Positions 7,879 through 15,025 of a stretch of DNA of 39,551 nt are shown one piece after another. The position numbers and the translations under genes are program-made. The notes under the pieces are model-generated. The model made no database searches. It saw nothing but the letters and a program-made list of their open reading frames with translations, and had not been told where the DNA came from. How positions within the stretch are numbered: the stretch's first letter is position 1; every line of letters begins with the position of its first letter. This DNA comes from Chryseosolibacter indicum (GTDB lineage: Bacteria > Bacteroidota > Bacteroidia > Cytophagales > Cyclobacteriaceae), in assembly GCF_018598585.1 (NCBI RefSeq), contig NZ_JAHESD010000054.1, positions 1-39,551 on the forward strand, written 5' to 3'.

Positions 7879-8362
7879 TTCATTACCATCCTGGTGCTTT
7901 ACGACATTATCATGATCAGTGAATAATATTATTCATTCGCTGATGTAATTTCAATGTCTCTAATATGTTTTTTTTAAATTTCCAACTTGGTACAAGATTT
8001 TCCAGTAGGCGATACTGCTATCTTCACTGGTTTGATATTGAGCGCAAAAAGTAGCTAGGATTGTTTGAGGCGCTGAAGGAAGTCAATTCCGAATTTGAGT
8101 TTCGACTCCTCATTCCATGGTTGGAAAATGTTACTTCACCATGTACAAGTGATTGTCACACAAAGTAATAAGACACTTGAATGAAATGCTTGTAATTATC
8201 TGAGTAGTGCTTTTTGACTTCCTATTAAGCTTGTATAATGATTATAAAAAAAAGGTTAAATTACAGATACTTAGAATGAAAATATTGAGCGAAGAAAAGT
8301 TTAAATGGAAGACTGGTTTAGTAACTTATATTTAGGACGAAAATATTCATTTCATAACTACG
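7879..8362. other. Gene-free spacer before the ACP-P450 operon
   Basis: No complete gene is seen. It contains a perfect 16-bp palindrome TGAATAATATTATTCA at 7920-7935. A short frame at 8055-8168 lacks an ATG but has coding-like composition (LFEALKEVNSEFEFRLLIPW), possibly a decayed gene fragment. The promoter of the ACP operon should lie in the last ~150 bases; a TATAAT at 8234-8239 lies 14 bp from TTGACT (8214-8219), too close for a standard sigma-70 promoter. Confidence 0.5.
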
Positions 8363-8599
8363 ATGGAAAAAATAGACATAAAGGATTGGCTACAAAATCA
8401 AATAGCGCAAGAACTCGGTACTACTATTGAAGAAGTATCCTGTGATGAGGATTTTGAAAATTTAAAACTAGATTCTCTTGCTTTGGTTTCACTTTCGTAC
8501 GAGCTAGAATCTCAGGCCAATATTGAGATAAGTCCTACTATCTTCACTGAATTCAATACGATCAATAAACTTGCGGCATGGATCAACGCTCAAAAATAG
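8363..8599 (+). CDS. Acyl/peptidyl carrier protein
   Basis: The 78-residue product has the carrier-protein fold and the phosphopantetheine attachment motif LDSLALVSL, with Ser38 as the modified residue. Helix I (residues 6-18) and the acidic pre-motif loop (SCDEDFENL) are present. It is more like discrete carrier proteins of secondary metabolism or DltC than housekeeping AcpP, which usually reads ADSLDTVEL. Its 3' end overlaps the start of the P450 gene by 22 bp, so the two are translationally coupled. The likely role is to hold an acyl or aminoacyl group while the P450 oxidises it, or to feed the MBOAT acyltransferase downstream. No adenylation or ligase gene that could load it is in the window. 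Confidence 0.9.
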   Translation: MEKIDIKDWLQNQIAQELGTTIEEVSCDEDFENLKLDSLALVSLSYELESQANIEISPTIFTEFNTINKLAAWINAQK

Positions 8600-9774
8600 T
8601 ATGGAATCCATTTACACCTGGGTATTTCGAAAATCCATACGATCACCTGAAGATCTGTAGGGAACAAAATCCAATACATAAAGTATTGACTAATTCCTGG
8701 ATTTTTTTCAAATACAATGATGTAAATGAAATACTGTCTTCAAACAAATTCGAAGTCTCAGAATTAAGTGATTTTTTTAAAGAGAAGGAACCTTACATTT
8801 TTAAAAACTCGACAGCATGCCCATATCTTTCAAAAGGCACGAAAATGTGGCCGATGTATTTAAATAATGAAGAGCATAAGCAAACGAGGGCAGTCATGGG
8901 CAAGTCGCTGCTTTTAAAAGGCTTGGACAAAGCGCTTATTGAATTTGCCGACCGTATAAATTACGAGCATCAAGGTAAAAAACATATTGACTTAGTTGCG
9001 TATTGTGCACGCTATATTTACTTGGTGTTAGAGCGGATTTTGGGTGTCAGTGACCTCGGTGAACTTGAACAGATAAAGCAGTATTCAAATTGGTTAGCAC
9101 GAAGTCAGGATGTATATGTACCTCGGCAGGTTTATCAAGAAGTAAATTCGTGGCTTTTATGGGGTAAGGACATATTTGTAGACTCTGGATTTGAAAAAAA
9201 TGTCAAGCATTACGCTGATCAATCCAACCTGAATTACACTGAGGATGATTTATATTCTATTAGCGCCTTAACATTAATGGCTGCGTTTGAAACATCAAAA
9301 GATAATTTGTCAACGGCACTACATTGCATCCTTCAAAGCAACGAATTAATAGAGTACGTTTTGAGATGCAATCAAGAGGAACTGAATATCTTGATTGAAG
9401 AGTTATTCCGGTTCTCATCGCCGTTGCAGTATACAATACGCGTTAATAAAAATCCTCTGGAGTATGATGATATTCATATTCCTGCTTACACTAAGCTATA
9501 TCTTTGCCTTGCGAGCGCTAATCGTGATGACACAGTGTTTGAAAGGCCCAATGATGTACTGGTAGATAGAAATCCTAATGAACACCTTTCTTTCGGAAAG
9601 GGAGTGCATTTTTGTCTTGGAGCAAACATTGCACGACAGGAGATGCGTAATTGCTTAAAGCCCATGGTTCAGTTTTTAAAAAACTATAGAATCAAAAACG
9701 AAGAAGAAATTCAATGGTCAAAACAAATTTTCATGAGAACAATTGAATCTGTTGCACTTGAAGCCCGGTTTTAA
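8578..9774 (+). CDS. Cytochrome P450
   Basis: All core P450 signatures are present in 398 residues. The C-helix has HKQTR (100-104), which contacts a heme propionate. The I-helix reads AAFET (235-239) and keeps the acid-Thr pair for oxygen activation, but with Ala where the usual (A/G)GxxT has Gly. The K-helix ExxR is ELFR (275-278), and the heme loop FGKGVHFCLG places the thiolate ligand at Cys346. There is no membrane anchor, so it is a soluble class I-type bacterial P450 needing separate redox partners, none of which is encoded here. Overlap with the carrier-protein gene suggests it acts on a carrier-bound acyl or aminoacyl substrate, as known for P450s such as NikQ, NovI and BioI. The next ATG follows the stop directly. 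Confidence 0.95.
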   Translation: MDQRSKIVWNPFTPGYFENPYDHLKICREQNPIHKVLTNSWIFFKYNDVNEILSSNKFEVSELSDFFKEKEPYIFKNSTACPYLSKGTKMWPMYLNNEEHKQTRAVMGKSLLLKGLDKALIEFADRINYEHQGKKHIDLVAYCARYIYLVLERILGVSDLGELEQIKQYSNWLARSQDVYVPRQVYQEVNSWLLWGKDIFVDSGFEKNVKHYADQSNLNYTEDDLYSISALTLMAAFETSKDNLSTALHCILQSNELIEYVLRCNQEELNILIEELFRFSSPLQYTIRVNKNPLEYDDIHIPAYTKLYLCLASANRDDTVFERPNDVLVDRNPNEHLSFGKGVHFCLGANIARQEMRNCLKPMVQFLKNYRIKNEEEIQWSKQIFMRTIESVALEARF

Positions 9775-11154
9775 ATGAACGGCATTAATCTCGTTTTAGC
9801 TTCACTTTTTATATTGATTACAATTCTGGTTACTTCACTTGTATCACAACCGAACCGATGGAAAGTTCTCTTAGTCACAGGTCTGCTTTTCTATTACTGG
9901 CTTATTGGTGATAAGATAATTATTGTTCTTATTCTTTCGGGTATTACATATGTCTCCGGCTGCATGATCCATTCTGGAAAAAATGTTGTCTTACTATCTG
10001 TGTTACTCTTGCTAGTGCCTTTACTCTTACTCAAAATTTCAGGGGCTGGTGATCATTTTAATAATTATCAATTAAAAGTAGATATAGCTTCAAATAATTG
10101 GGGCTCCCTGTTTCAAATTATAGGTCTCTCTTATTTTACATTCAATGGTATCAGTTATCTCATTGATATAAAAAGAAGGTATATCAGTCCTGAAAAAAAC
10201 TTTTTCTTCTTATTGCTTTACCTTACGTATTTTCCAACAATATTTTCCGGACCGTTGCACAGGGCTAATTACCTGTTAGGCCAATTTAAAAATATTGAAG
10301 TCAATGATCATTCGATATCAAGAGGCTTGCGGCTTATCTTATGGGCTCTGTTTAAAAATTTAGTTATCGCACAGCGCATATTTGCTTTAATTAATCGACT
10401 TCAACATTCTGAAATAGCTGGTGGCTATTATCTCATTATTGGATTACTATTCTTTCTTTACTTGTATTGTAACTTCAGTTCTTTCATTGATTTTTTCCAA
10501 GGAGTTTCTCTGATATTTAACATCAGATTAAAGCATAATTTTAGAAATCGAGTTTACTTTTCAGCATCTCGGCAGGAGTTCTGGCGGGGCTGGCATACTA
10601 CACTAAATCAGTGGTTTAGAGATTATTTCTTCTTTGTGCTTTCGCGGTATGACAAAAAAGGAAAATACTTAGATGTAATACTGCTTATTACATTTCTGCT
10701 CATTGCGCTTTGGCATGGATTTTCAACAGTGATGATAGTATGGGGAACATTGAATGGACTATGGATCGTAATAGAAAAGAAGTTTGAATTTGAGAAGTGG
10801 AAGTACCCCAGGGTCCGAAAGGTTTCAGGTGTAATTTATCATTTATCTATCGCGGCTTGTTTAGCGATTATTTTTATTTCACCGAGCGCAAGTTTCTTAT
10901 ACAATAAAGTATTTGTGCAAGCAGCGGAGTTACCGTCAAATTTTCGTGAACAATACCTCGTATCTTTACTGGTTATTAGCGGCTCTCTGGTAATTATGGA
11001 CTATCATTACGCAAAAGCGAAAGATATGAGATTTGAGGATTATTTAGATACAAAGCGGCCAATTTTGCGATGGCTTATTTATGCTAAACTTGTAATTATC
11101 ATTTTAATTTTCGGACTAAGCACAGGAATCGACAATTACTACATTCAATTTTAA
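9775..11154 (+). CDS. MBOAT-family membrane O-acyltransferase (DltB/AlgI-like)
   Basis: The 459-residue protein is strongly hydrophobic, with about ten to twelve membrane segments. MBOAT landmarks are visible: GLSYFTFNGISYLIDI (~117-132), YFPTIFSGPLHR (~152-163), the conserved SRQEFWRGWHTTLNQWFRDY (~265-284) and the presumed active-site His314 in LIALWHGFSTVMIVWG. In DltB and AlgI this fold moves an acyl group from a cytoplasmic donor (DltC carrier or acyl-CoA) through the membrane to a polymer outside. It starts directly at the base after the P450 stop codon, so all genes here form one unit. The donor is probably the carrier protein encoded first in the operon. The acceptor is unknown. Confidence 0.93.
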   Translation: MNGINLVLASLFILITILVTSLVSQPNRWKVLLVTGLLFYYWLIGDKIIIVLILSGITYVSGCMIHSGKNVVLLSVLLLLVPLLLLKISGAGDHFNNYQLKVDIASNNWGSLFQIIGLSYFTFNGISYLIDIKRRYISPEKNFFFLLLYLTYFPTIFSGPLHRANYLLGQFKNIEVNDHSISRGLRLILWALFKNLVIAQRIFALINRLQHSEIAGGYYLIIGLLFFLYLYCNFSSFIDFFQGVSLIFNIRLKHNFRNRVYFSASRQEFWRGWHTTLNQWFRDYFFFVLSRYDKKGKYLDVILLITFLLIALWHGFSTVMIVWGTLNGLWIVIEKKFEFEKWKYPRVRKVSGVIYHLSIAACLAIIFISPSASFLYNKVFVQAAELPSNFREQYLVSLLVISGSLVIMDYHYAKAKDMRFEDYLDTKRPILRWLIYAKLVIIILIFGLSTGIDNYYIQF

Positions 11155-11159
11155 ATTGT

Positions 11160-12089
11160 ATGCTTAGATCCGCTATTAAATTAATTGTGTTCTTTTTTAT
11201 CACTGCATCATGCATATTCATTCTGAAGAAGAGTGGAACAAAAGACAACGCAAATGTTCGAATCACTTTACCAAAGGCAATGGATACCTCTTTCTTCTTT
11301 ATTGGTTCAAGTAGAGTCCAAAAAGGTATTGATCCATTAATTATTACCAACGGCTACGATAATGTTAAGGTATTTAATTGGGGTATAACAAGTGGCACTT
11401 TTTTAAATAATTGTATAGTGGCAGATTTTGCGATTAAACAGCCTGGTCAAAAAGTGGTATTTATAGAACTCGCCCCTCTCGTAGATGTATTGCCTGATGG
11501 ACTTTTTAATTTCGCAACACATACGAGATTGGATCTTTTTGGTTCCGTTCTCACATTAACAGCCAATCAGTCATTTTCAGAGCAGTCCATGCTTATGTTA
11601 AAGATTATAAATGATTACTTCTATAAGTGCATAACAGTTAGAAACGAAGTAAAGCACATTATTGGACATACGGCAGGTGTTAAAGTAAATGATGATTACG
11701 AAAAATGGATTGGATTTAGTCCTTCTAATAGAAACGGACACTACACTACACGTTCTTTTTTGACATCGCAGGAGATTAATAACTGTAGATTAAATTCAAT
11801 CAATCTGGTTAAGTATCAAGTAATGATCAGTTATCTCGAAGGTCTTGCCAAAAGTAACAATTCCAGAGTTGTTTTCTTTTTGCCGATCACTTCTATGAAG
11901 CAAGCTGAAAAGAATATTGTGATACCACTTTACCATACATTACCAGATAGCATGAAGCTCGAGTATTCTTCGCAGTTTCTTCAACAAATGGCTGACGCAG
12001 AATATCTACTAGATATTAATCATTTAAATAGAAAGGGTGCAACCACTTATTCTACACTACTCATACCTTTGTTAGAGAAATATAGGTGA
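11160..12089 (+). CDS. DltD/AlgJ-like SGNH-type membrane-anchored protein
   Basis: The 309-residue product begins with an uncleaved-type signal anchor (residues ~5-24, AIKLIVFFFITASCIFIL). Next comes a block-I-like motif FFFIGSSRVQKGIDP, with Ser50/Ser51 in the GSSR segment as candidate nucleophile. Near the end, DINHLNRKG supplies the Asp285 and His288 of a DxxH pair. This arrangement fits SGNH-fold partners of MBOAT proteins such as DltD and AlgJ/AlgX, which act outside the membrane to complete or proofread acyl transfer. Overall similarity to those families looks low, so assignment rests on motifs, topology and its place 5 bp after the MBOAT gene. It is the last gene of the operon. Confidence 0.75.
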   Translation: MLRSAIKLIVFFFITASCIFILKKSGTKDNANVRITLPKAMDTSFFFIGSSRVQKGIDPLIITNGYDNVKVFNWGITSGTFLNNCIVADFAIKQPGQKVVFIELAPLVDVLPDGLFNFATHTRLDLFGSVLTLTANQSFSEQSMLMLKIINDYFYKCITVRNEVKHIIGHTAGVKVNDDYEKWIGFSPSNRNGHYTTRSFLTSQEINNCRLNSINLVKYQVMISYLEGLAKSNNSRVVFFLPITSMKQAEKNIVIPLYHTLPDSMKLEYSSQFLQQMADAEYLLDINHLNRKGATTYSTLLIPLLEKYR

Positions 12090-12144
12090 TTTATTCTATT
12101 GTGTTAAGAATAGATTACTAATAGTAAGGGCCTGGGAACGATAG

Positions 12145-12426
12145 TTAATGATTGAGAATAAAACAGTACTCCTCGTGATGGTGTTTTACAACTGTAACAG
12201 GTTCTTCGTCTGAGCCTTCGTGCCTAATAACTCCTGAGCTTGATATTTTCCTGATTGGACTTGATGTCAAGATTCTTCTCAAGCAGCATTTGCTTGTAGT
12301 GCTTTTTGTTTCCTTATCCGGGTACCGGATGGTAGCAATCATCTGCCACTCCTTCTCATGAAACAATTTAGCGGTGGCCTTGCCCAAACCAGAAGATGCC
12401 CCGGTAATAAAAATAGTTTTGCTCAT
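12145..12426 (-). pseudogene. Truncated short-chain dehydrogenase/reductase fragment
   Basis: From the ATG at 12426, about 45 residues match the N-terminus of a classical SDR: MSKTIFITGASSGLGKATAK (Rossmann TGxxxGxG) followed by LFHEKEWQMIATIRYPDKE. Normal SDRs have ~240-280 residues with a downstream YxxxK; here the similarity stops after PDKE. The frame then runs ~48 further residues with no SDR features (ending HHHEEYCFILNH) to the stop at 12145, so a deletion has probably fused the start of an SDR to unrelated sequence. The longer frame from 12543 only adds an unlikely upstream extension. Confidence 0.7.
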
Positions 12427-12585
12427 TTTTTTATCTGCTGTATTTGATAACACCGAGTTCAGCAGTAGGTAGTAGGCACTATGTATATGATGTATCTCTA
12501 TCGAGTTTGATTGAATCCAAAAATACAAATGAGGCCCTATCAAAACTTTGAAACCAGTATCAAATAATAGAGTGAACTAACTTAG

Positions 12586-13374
12586 TTACAGTCCCGAAAA
12601 CTGGCTTGGTGAATAACCGTAGTGCTTTTTAAAGGCAAATGAAAAATGAGAAAGGTCCTCGAAACCGGCATCCAGGTAAACCTCCGAAGGTTTTCTTCTT
12701 TGCTCAACAATTTGATAGTGTGCCAGCTCCAGCCGTTTGTGTGTCAGCCAACGGCCTGGTGAAGTGTTAAATGCCCGTTTAAAATCCTTCTTGAACGTCG
12801 TAAGGCTTCTGCCGGTCAGATAACCAAATTTTTCTAACGGCAGGTTAAAACGAAAGTTTTGTTCCATAAAAGTTACAAGGTCAAGCTTCCCTGGTACTTC
12901 AAAATGGCCCAGCAAGCCGTCCGCCGCAGGATTTATGGCTCTTAAAATGCAAATAGCTTCTTCTACTTTACATGCTGCAATATCTGCAGGCAATGCATCT
13001 GCCAGTTCAAAATAAGGCTGTAAGGAGTTAAATAAGCTTTGCAGCAAGAGGTGGTCGGCAAAGATTATCGGCTCATGGCTGCGTTCTGCCATCGGTTTAA
13101 TTTCCTTGTAATATTGCTCCAGCCGGTACTTACTAAAAATCACTGAGATGGTCACACAAGACTGACCGTTCAGCGGCAGCTTGCTCATCCGGGCGAGTTG
13201 ATCGCGGGGGAACAGGATAGTGTCGCCGGCAAAGAAACGATAACTACGATCGGCTGCTGCAATCCGTATCCCGCCTGAGATCACACGTACCAGGGCCGGT
13301 TGCGGTAGCATCTGCTCCCGGCTGTAATGCACCTCCTTTTTACAGGATATAAAGACTTCGGCAACTTCCTGCAT
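12586..13374 (-). CDS. AraC-family transcriptional regulator
   Basis: The 262-residue protein has an N-terminal cupin-like sensor region (residues ~20-120, including GGIRIAAADRSYRFFAGDTILFP) and a C-terminal double helix-turn-helix. The first helix-turn-helix lies around PLEKFGYLTGRSLTTFKKDFKRAFNTSPGRWL; the second ends with EVYLDAGFEDLSHFSFAFKKHYGYSPSQF, a classical AraC signature. It starts 9 bp after the stop of the reductase gene on the same strand, so the two form an operon and it probably controls that operon. The triple direct repeat near 14469-14521 is a candidate binding site. The region is visibly richer in G+C than the DNA on either side, suggesting recent acquisition. Confidence 0.92.
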   Translation of the reverse strand: MQEVAEVFISCKKEVHYSREQMLPQPALVRVISGGIRIAAADRSYRFFAGDTILFPRDQLARMSKLPLNGQSCVTISVIFSKYRLEQYYKEIKPMAERSHEPIIFADHLLLQSLFNSLQPYFELADALPADIAACKVEEAICILRAINPAADGLLGHFEVPGKLDLVTFMEQNFRFNLPLEKFGYLTGRSLTTFKKDFKRAFNTSPGRWLTHKRLELAHYQIVEQRRKPSEVYLDAGFEDLSHFSFAFKKHYGYSPSQFSGL

Positions 13375-13383
13375 AAGCGCAAT

Positions 13384-14421
13384 TTACAACAAATTCAACC
13401 GGATCAGGCTTTCTGCGGCGGCCAAAATCGCCTCTTTCGACGAACGCGGCGACCAGCCCAGCAGCTCTATCGCTTTGGCGCTGGTCAGGTTCATCGGCGT
13501 GCCCAGTAAAGGCACCATGCTTTTTACCATTGGGTCTTTCAATGCGGCAATACGCAGTACTGTATTCGGCAGTTGCATCGCTTTAACCTTATCAGCCTTA
13601 TTGCCCAGGTGGGCTTTTAGAATCTTTGCCACCTCTACCAGCCAGATGCTTTCGCCGCCAGTGGCGATAAAGCGCTCGCCCTTAGCCTTAAGATCAAGCA
13701 TGGCCCGCAGGTGCAGATCGGCTACGTCTCGCACATCTACAAAACAGGAGTTGATCTTCGGGCAGCCCGCCATCTTGCCGGTCAGCAAATTTTTTATCAG
13801 GTAAATGGAATGCGAGTAATCAGGCCCTAAAACTGGTCCCATTACCGCAGCCGGGTTCACGACCGACAATTCCAGCTTTCCGCCTTCACGCTCTATAAAT
13901 TCCCATGCAGCTCTTTCCGCCAGCGTTTTGGATTTCTGGTAAGCCGGAGCATGAGTAGTATCAGTCCAGACGGTTTCATCGTAAGGTGTTGTTTGCTTTG
14001 GATGACCGTAAACAATGGCTCCAATAGCTGAAGTGAGTACTACGCGTTTGATGCCCGCATCTCTGGATGCCCGCAATACCCGCAGCACGCCTTCCCGGGC
14101 AGGGATAATCATTTCATCCTCATGTTTAAAATTCAGCTTAGGTGTCGGCGATGCGACGTGCAGTACGTATGCGCAATCTTTTACCGCTTCCTTCCAATGT
14201 GCATCACTTGATAAATCAGCTTGTATAAATGTCAACCTTTCACCGGCTTCCACGCCGCCTTCACGCAGCATTGATCTTACCACCGCTTCCCGGTTTAAAT
14301 CGCGAAGTGTCGCCCTTACCCGGTGCCCAGCATTTAATAGTTGCAGGATGCAGTGAACTGCAATAAAGCCTGCGCCGCCAGTCACGAGCACTAATTCGTC
14401 AGTATTTGAATTTGTGTCCAT
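13384..14421 (-). CDS. NAD(P)-dependent extended SDR, dihydroflavonol-4-reductase/aldehyde reductase-like
   Basis: The 345-residue protein starts with an extended-SDR Rossmann motif (ELVLVTGGAGFIAVHCILQL, TGGAGFI as TGxxGxx). It has HVASPTPK near residue 95, where DFR-like enzymes have HxASP. The catalytic YxxxK is AYQKSK (~160). These enzymes reduce aldehydes or ketones with NADPH; the name is by family only and the substrate is unknown. Codon use is G+C-rich compared with neighbouring genes, as in the AraC gene that follows 9 bp downstream, so the pair looks like a transferred cassette. The ATG at 14421 leaves a normal N-terminus just before the Rossmann strand. Confidence 0.9.
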   Translation of the reverse strand: MDTNSNTDELVLVTGGAGFIAVHCILQLLNAGHRVRATLRDLNREAVVRSMLREGGVEAGERLTFIQADLSSDAHWKEAVKDCAYVLHVASPTPKLNFKHEDEMIIPAREGVLRVLRASRDAGIKRVVLTSAIGAIVYGHPKQTTPYDETVWTDTTHAPAYQKSKTLAERAAWEFIEREGGKLELSVVNPAAVMGPVLGPDYSHSIYLIKNLLTGKMAGCPKINSCFVDVRDVADLHLRAMLDLKAKGERFIATGGESIWLVEVAKILKAHLGNKADKVKAMQLPNTVLRIAALKDPMVKSMVPLLGTPMNLTSAKAIELLGWSPRSSKEAILAAAESLIRLNLL

Positions 14422-14468
14422 TATTTAATGTTTTGATGACCCAAAATTCGGTTTAAAGCAAACGTGAC

Positions 14469-14521
14469 GCTTTGTTTAAAAGGCGCAATATGCTTTGTTT
14501 AAAAGGCGGATATTGTTTAAA
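14469..14521. promoter_or_regulatory. Triple direct repeat upstream of the reductase/AraC operon
   Basis: GCTTTGTTTAAAAGGCG occurs exactly at 14469-14485 and 14492-14508 (23-bp period, about two helical turns). The core TTGTTTAAA occurs a third time at 14513-14521. The repeats sit 48-100 bp upstream of the reductase ATG. Direct repeats about two turns apart are typical AraC-family operators, so this is the likely binding site of the regulator encoded in the same operon. Confidence 0.6.
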
Positions 14522-14711
14522 TGTGACAACTGTGCGATGTCAATCCTCGTCGTAACATATCTTAAGGATTCTGAACAAATTAAGTTGCATGGCAAAATGC
14601 TGTTATCACTGTTCCAATCTTAAAATTGTTTCTCCCGCTTTGGTGGACGAGAACCGTCGACCTTTTAGCGTGCCATGGCAATAGTCTTGCCATCTGAGCG
14701 GTGTCTACTTT

Positions 14712-14722
14712 CCGATACAAAA
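14712..14722 (+). repeat. Candidate att-like repeat of the mnmE 3' end
   Basis: CCGATACAAAA here is identical, in the same orientation, to 18941-18951 inside the last codons of mnmE. With one gap the match extends to TTTCC(C)GATACAAAA. The two copies bracket a segment that ends with the broken recombinase gene next to mnmE. It could be the far attachment site of a decayed element; the short length leaves room for chance. Confidence 0.35.
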
Positions 14723-15025
14723 TGTGCTTCCAGTTAATAGACAATTACTTAGGTGGGTCACGCAACAAACTACCATCAAAAAACACCGAAGTATAAGTAA
14801 CAAAACCTAACTATACCGAAATAGATTTTAGGTGTTTGGCGCTCTGACAAAGGTAGATAATGTCACGCATGTCATCAAGAACTTTGTTAAGCCGCTGACT
14901 TTATTCATGCACGTAGGCGTTGACTGCACAATCTCTTCAGTTCAACACATTCTCAAACTATATTTGTGCTCCTGTTCGATCTATGGCCAGTTCAGGCCGT
15001 CCTGATTCGATCAGGATCGACTACC

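Larger units (their letters stand above)
14422..14965. other. Regulatory gap between divergent genes; possible left end of an island
   Basis: This region separates the leftward reductase/AraC operon from the rightward MocR-type gene. It contains the direct repeats at 14469-14521 and an 11-bp copy of the mnmE 3' end at 14712-14722. A 31-codon ORF at 14589-14684 (MAKCCYHCSNLK...) is too short to call. No other gene is seen. Confidence 0.55.

Noticed and set aside
8055-8168. 36-codon coding-like stretch LFEALKEVNSEFEFR...
   Set aside because: No ATG, stop just upstream and no family recognised; kept only as a note in the spacer entry.
8214-8239. TTGACT...TATAAT as a promoter of the ACP operon
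   Set aside because: The spacer is only 14 bp and Bacteroidota use a different consensus.
12427-12543. N-terminal extension of the SDR fragment
   Set aside because: The Rossmann fold begins exactly at MSKTIFITGASSG; the 39 upstream residues are unrelated.
14589-14684. 31-codon ORF with MAKCCYHC start
   Set aside because: Cys-rich start is suggestive of zinc binding, but it is too short and isolated to support.
14640-14690. tRNA-like 3' half on the minus strand (GGTCGACGGTTCTCGTCC)
   Set aside because: The T-loop is too short and no acceptor or anticodon arms could be paired.
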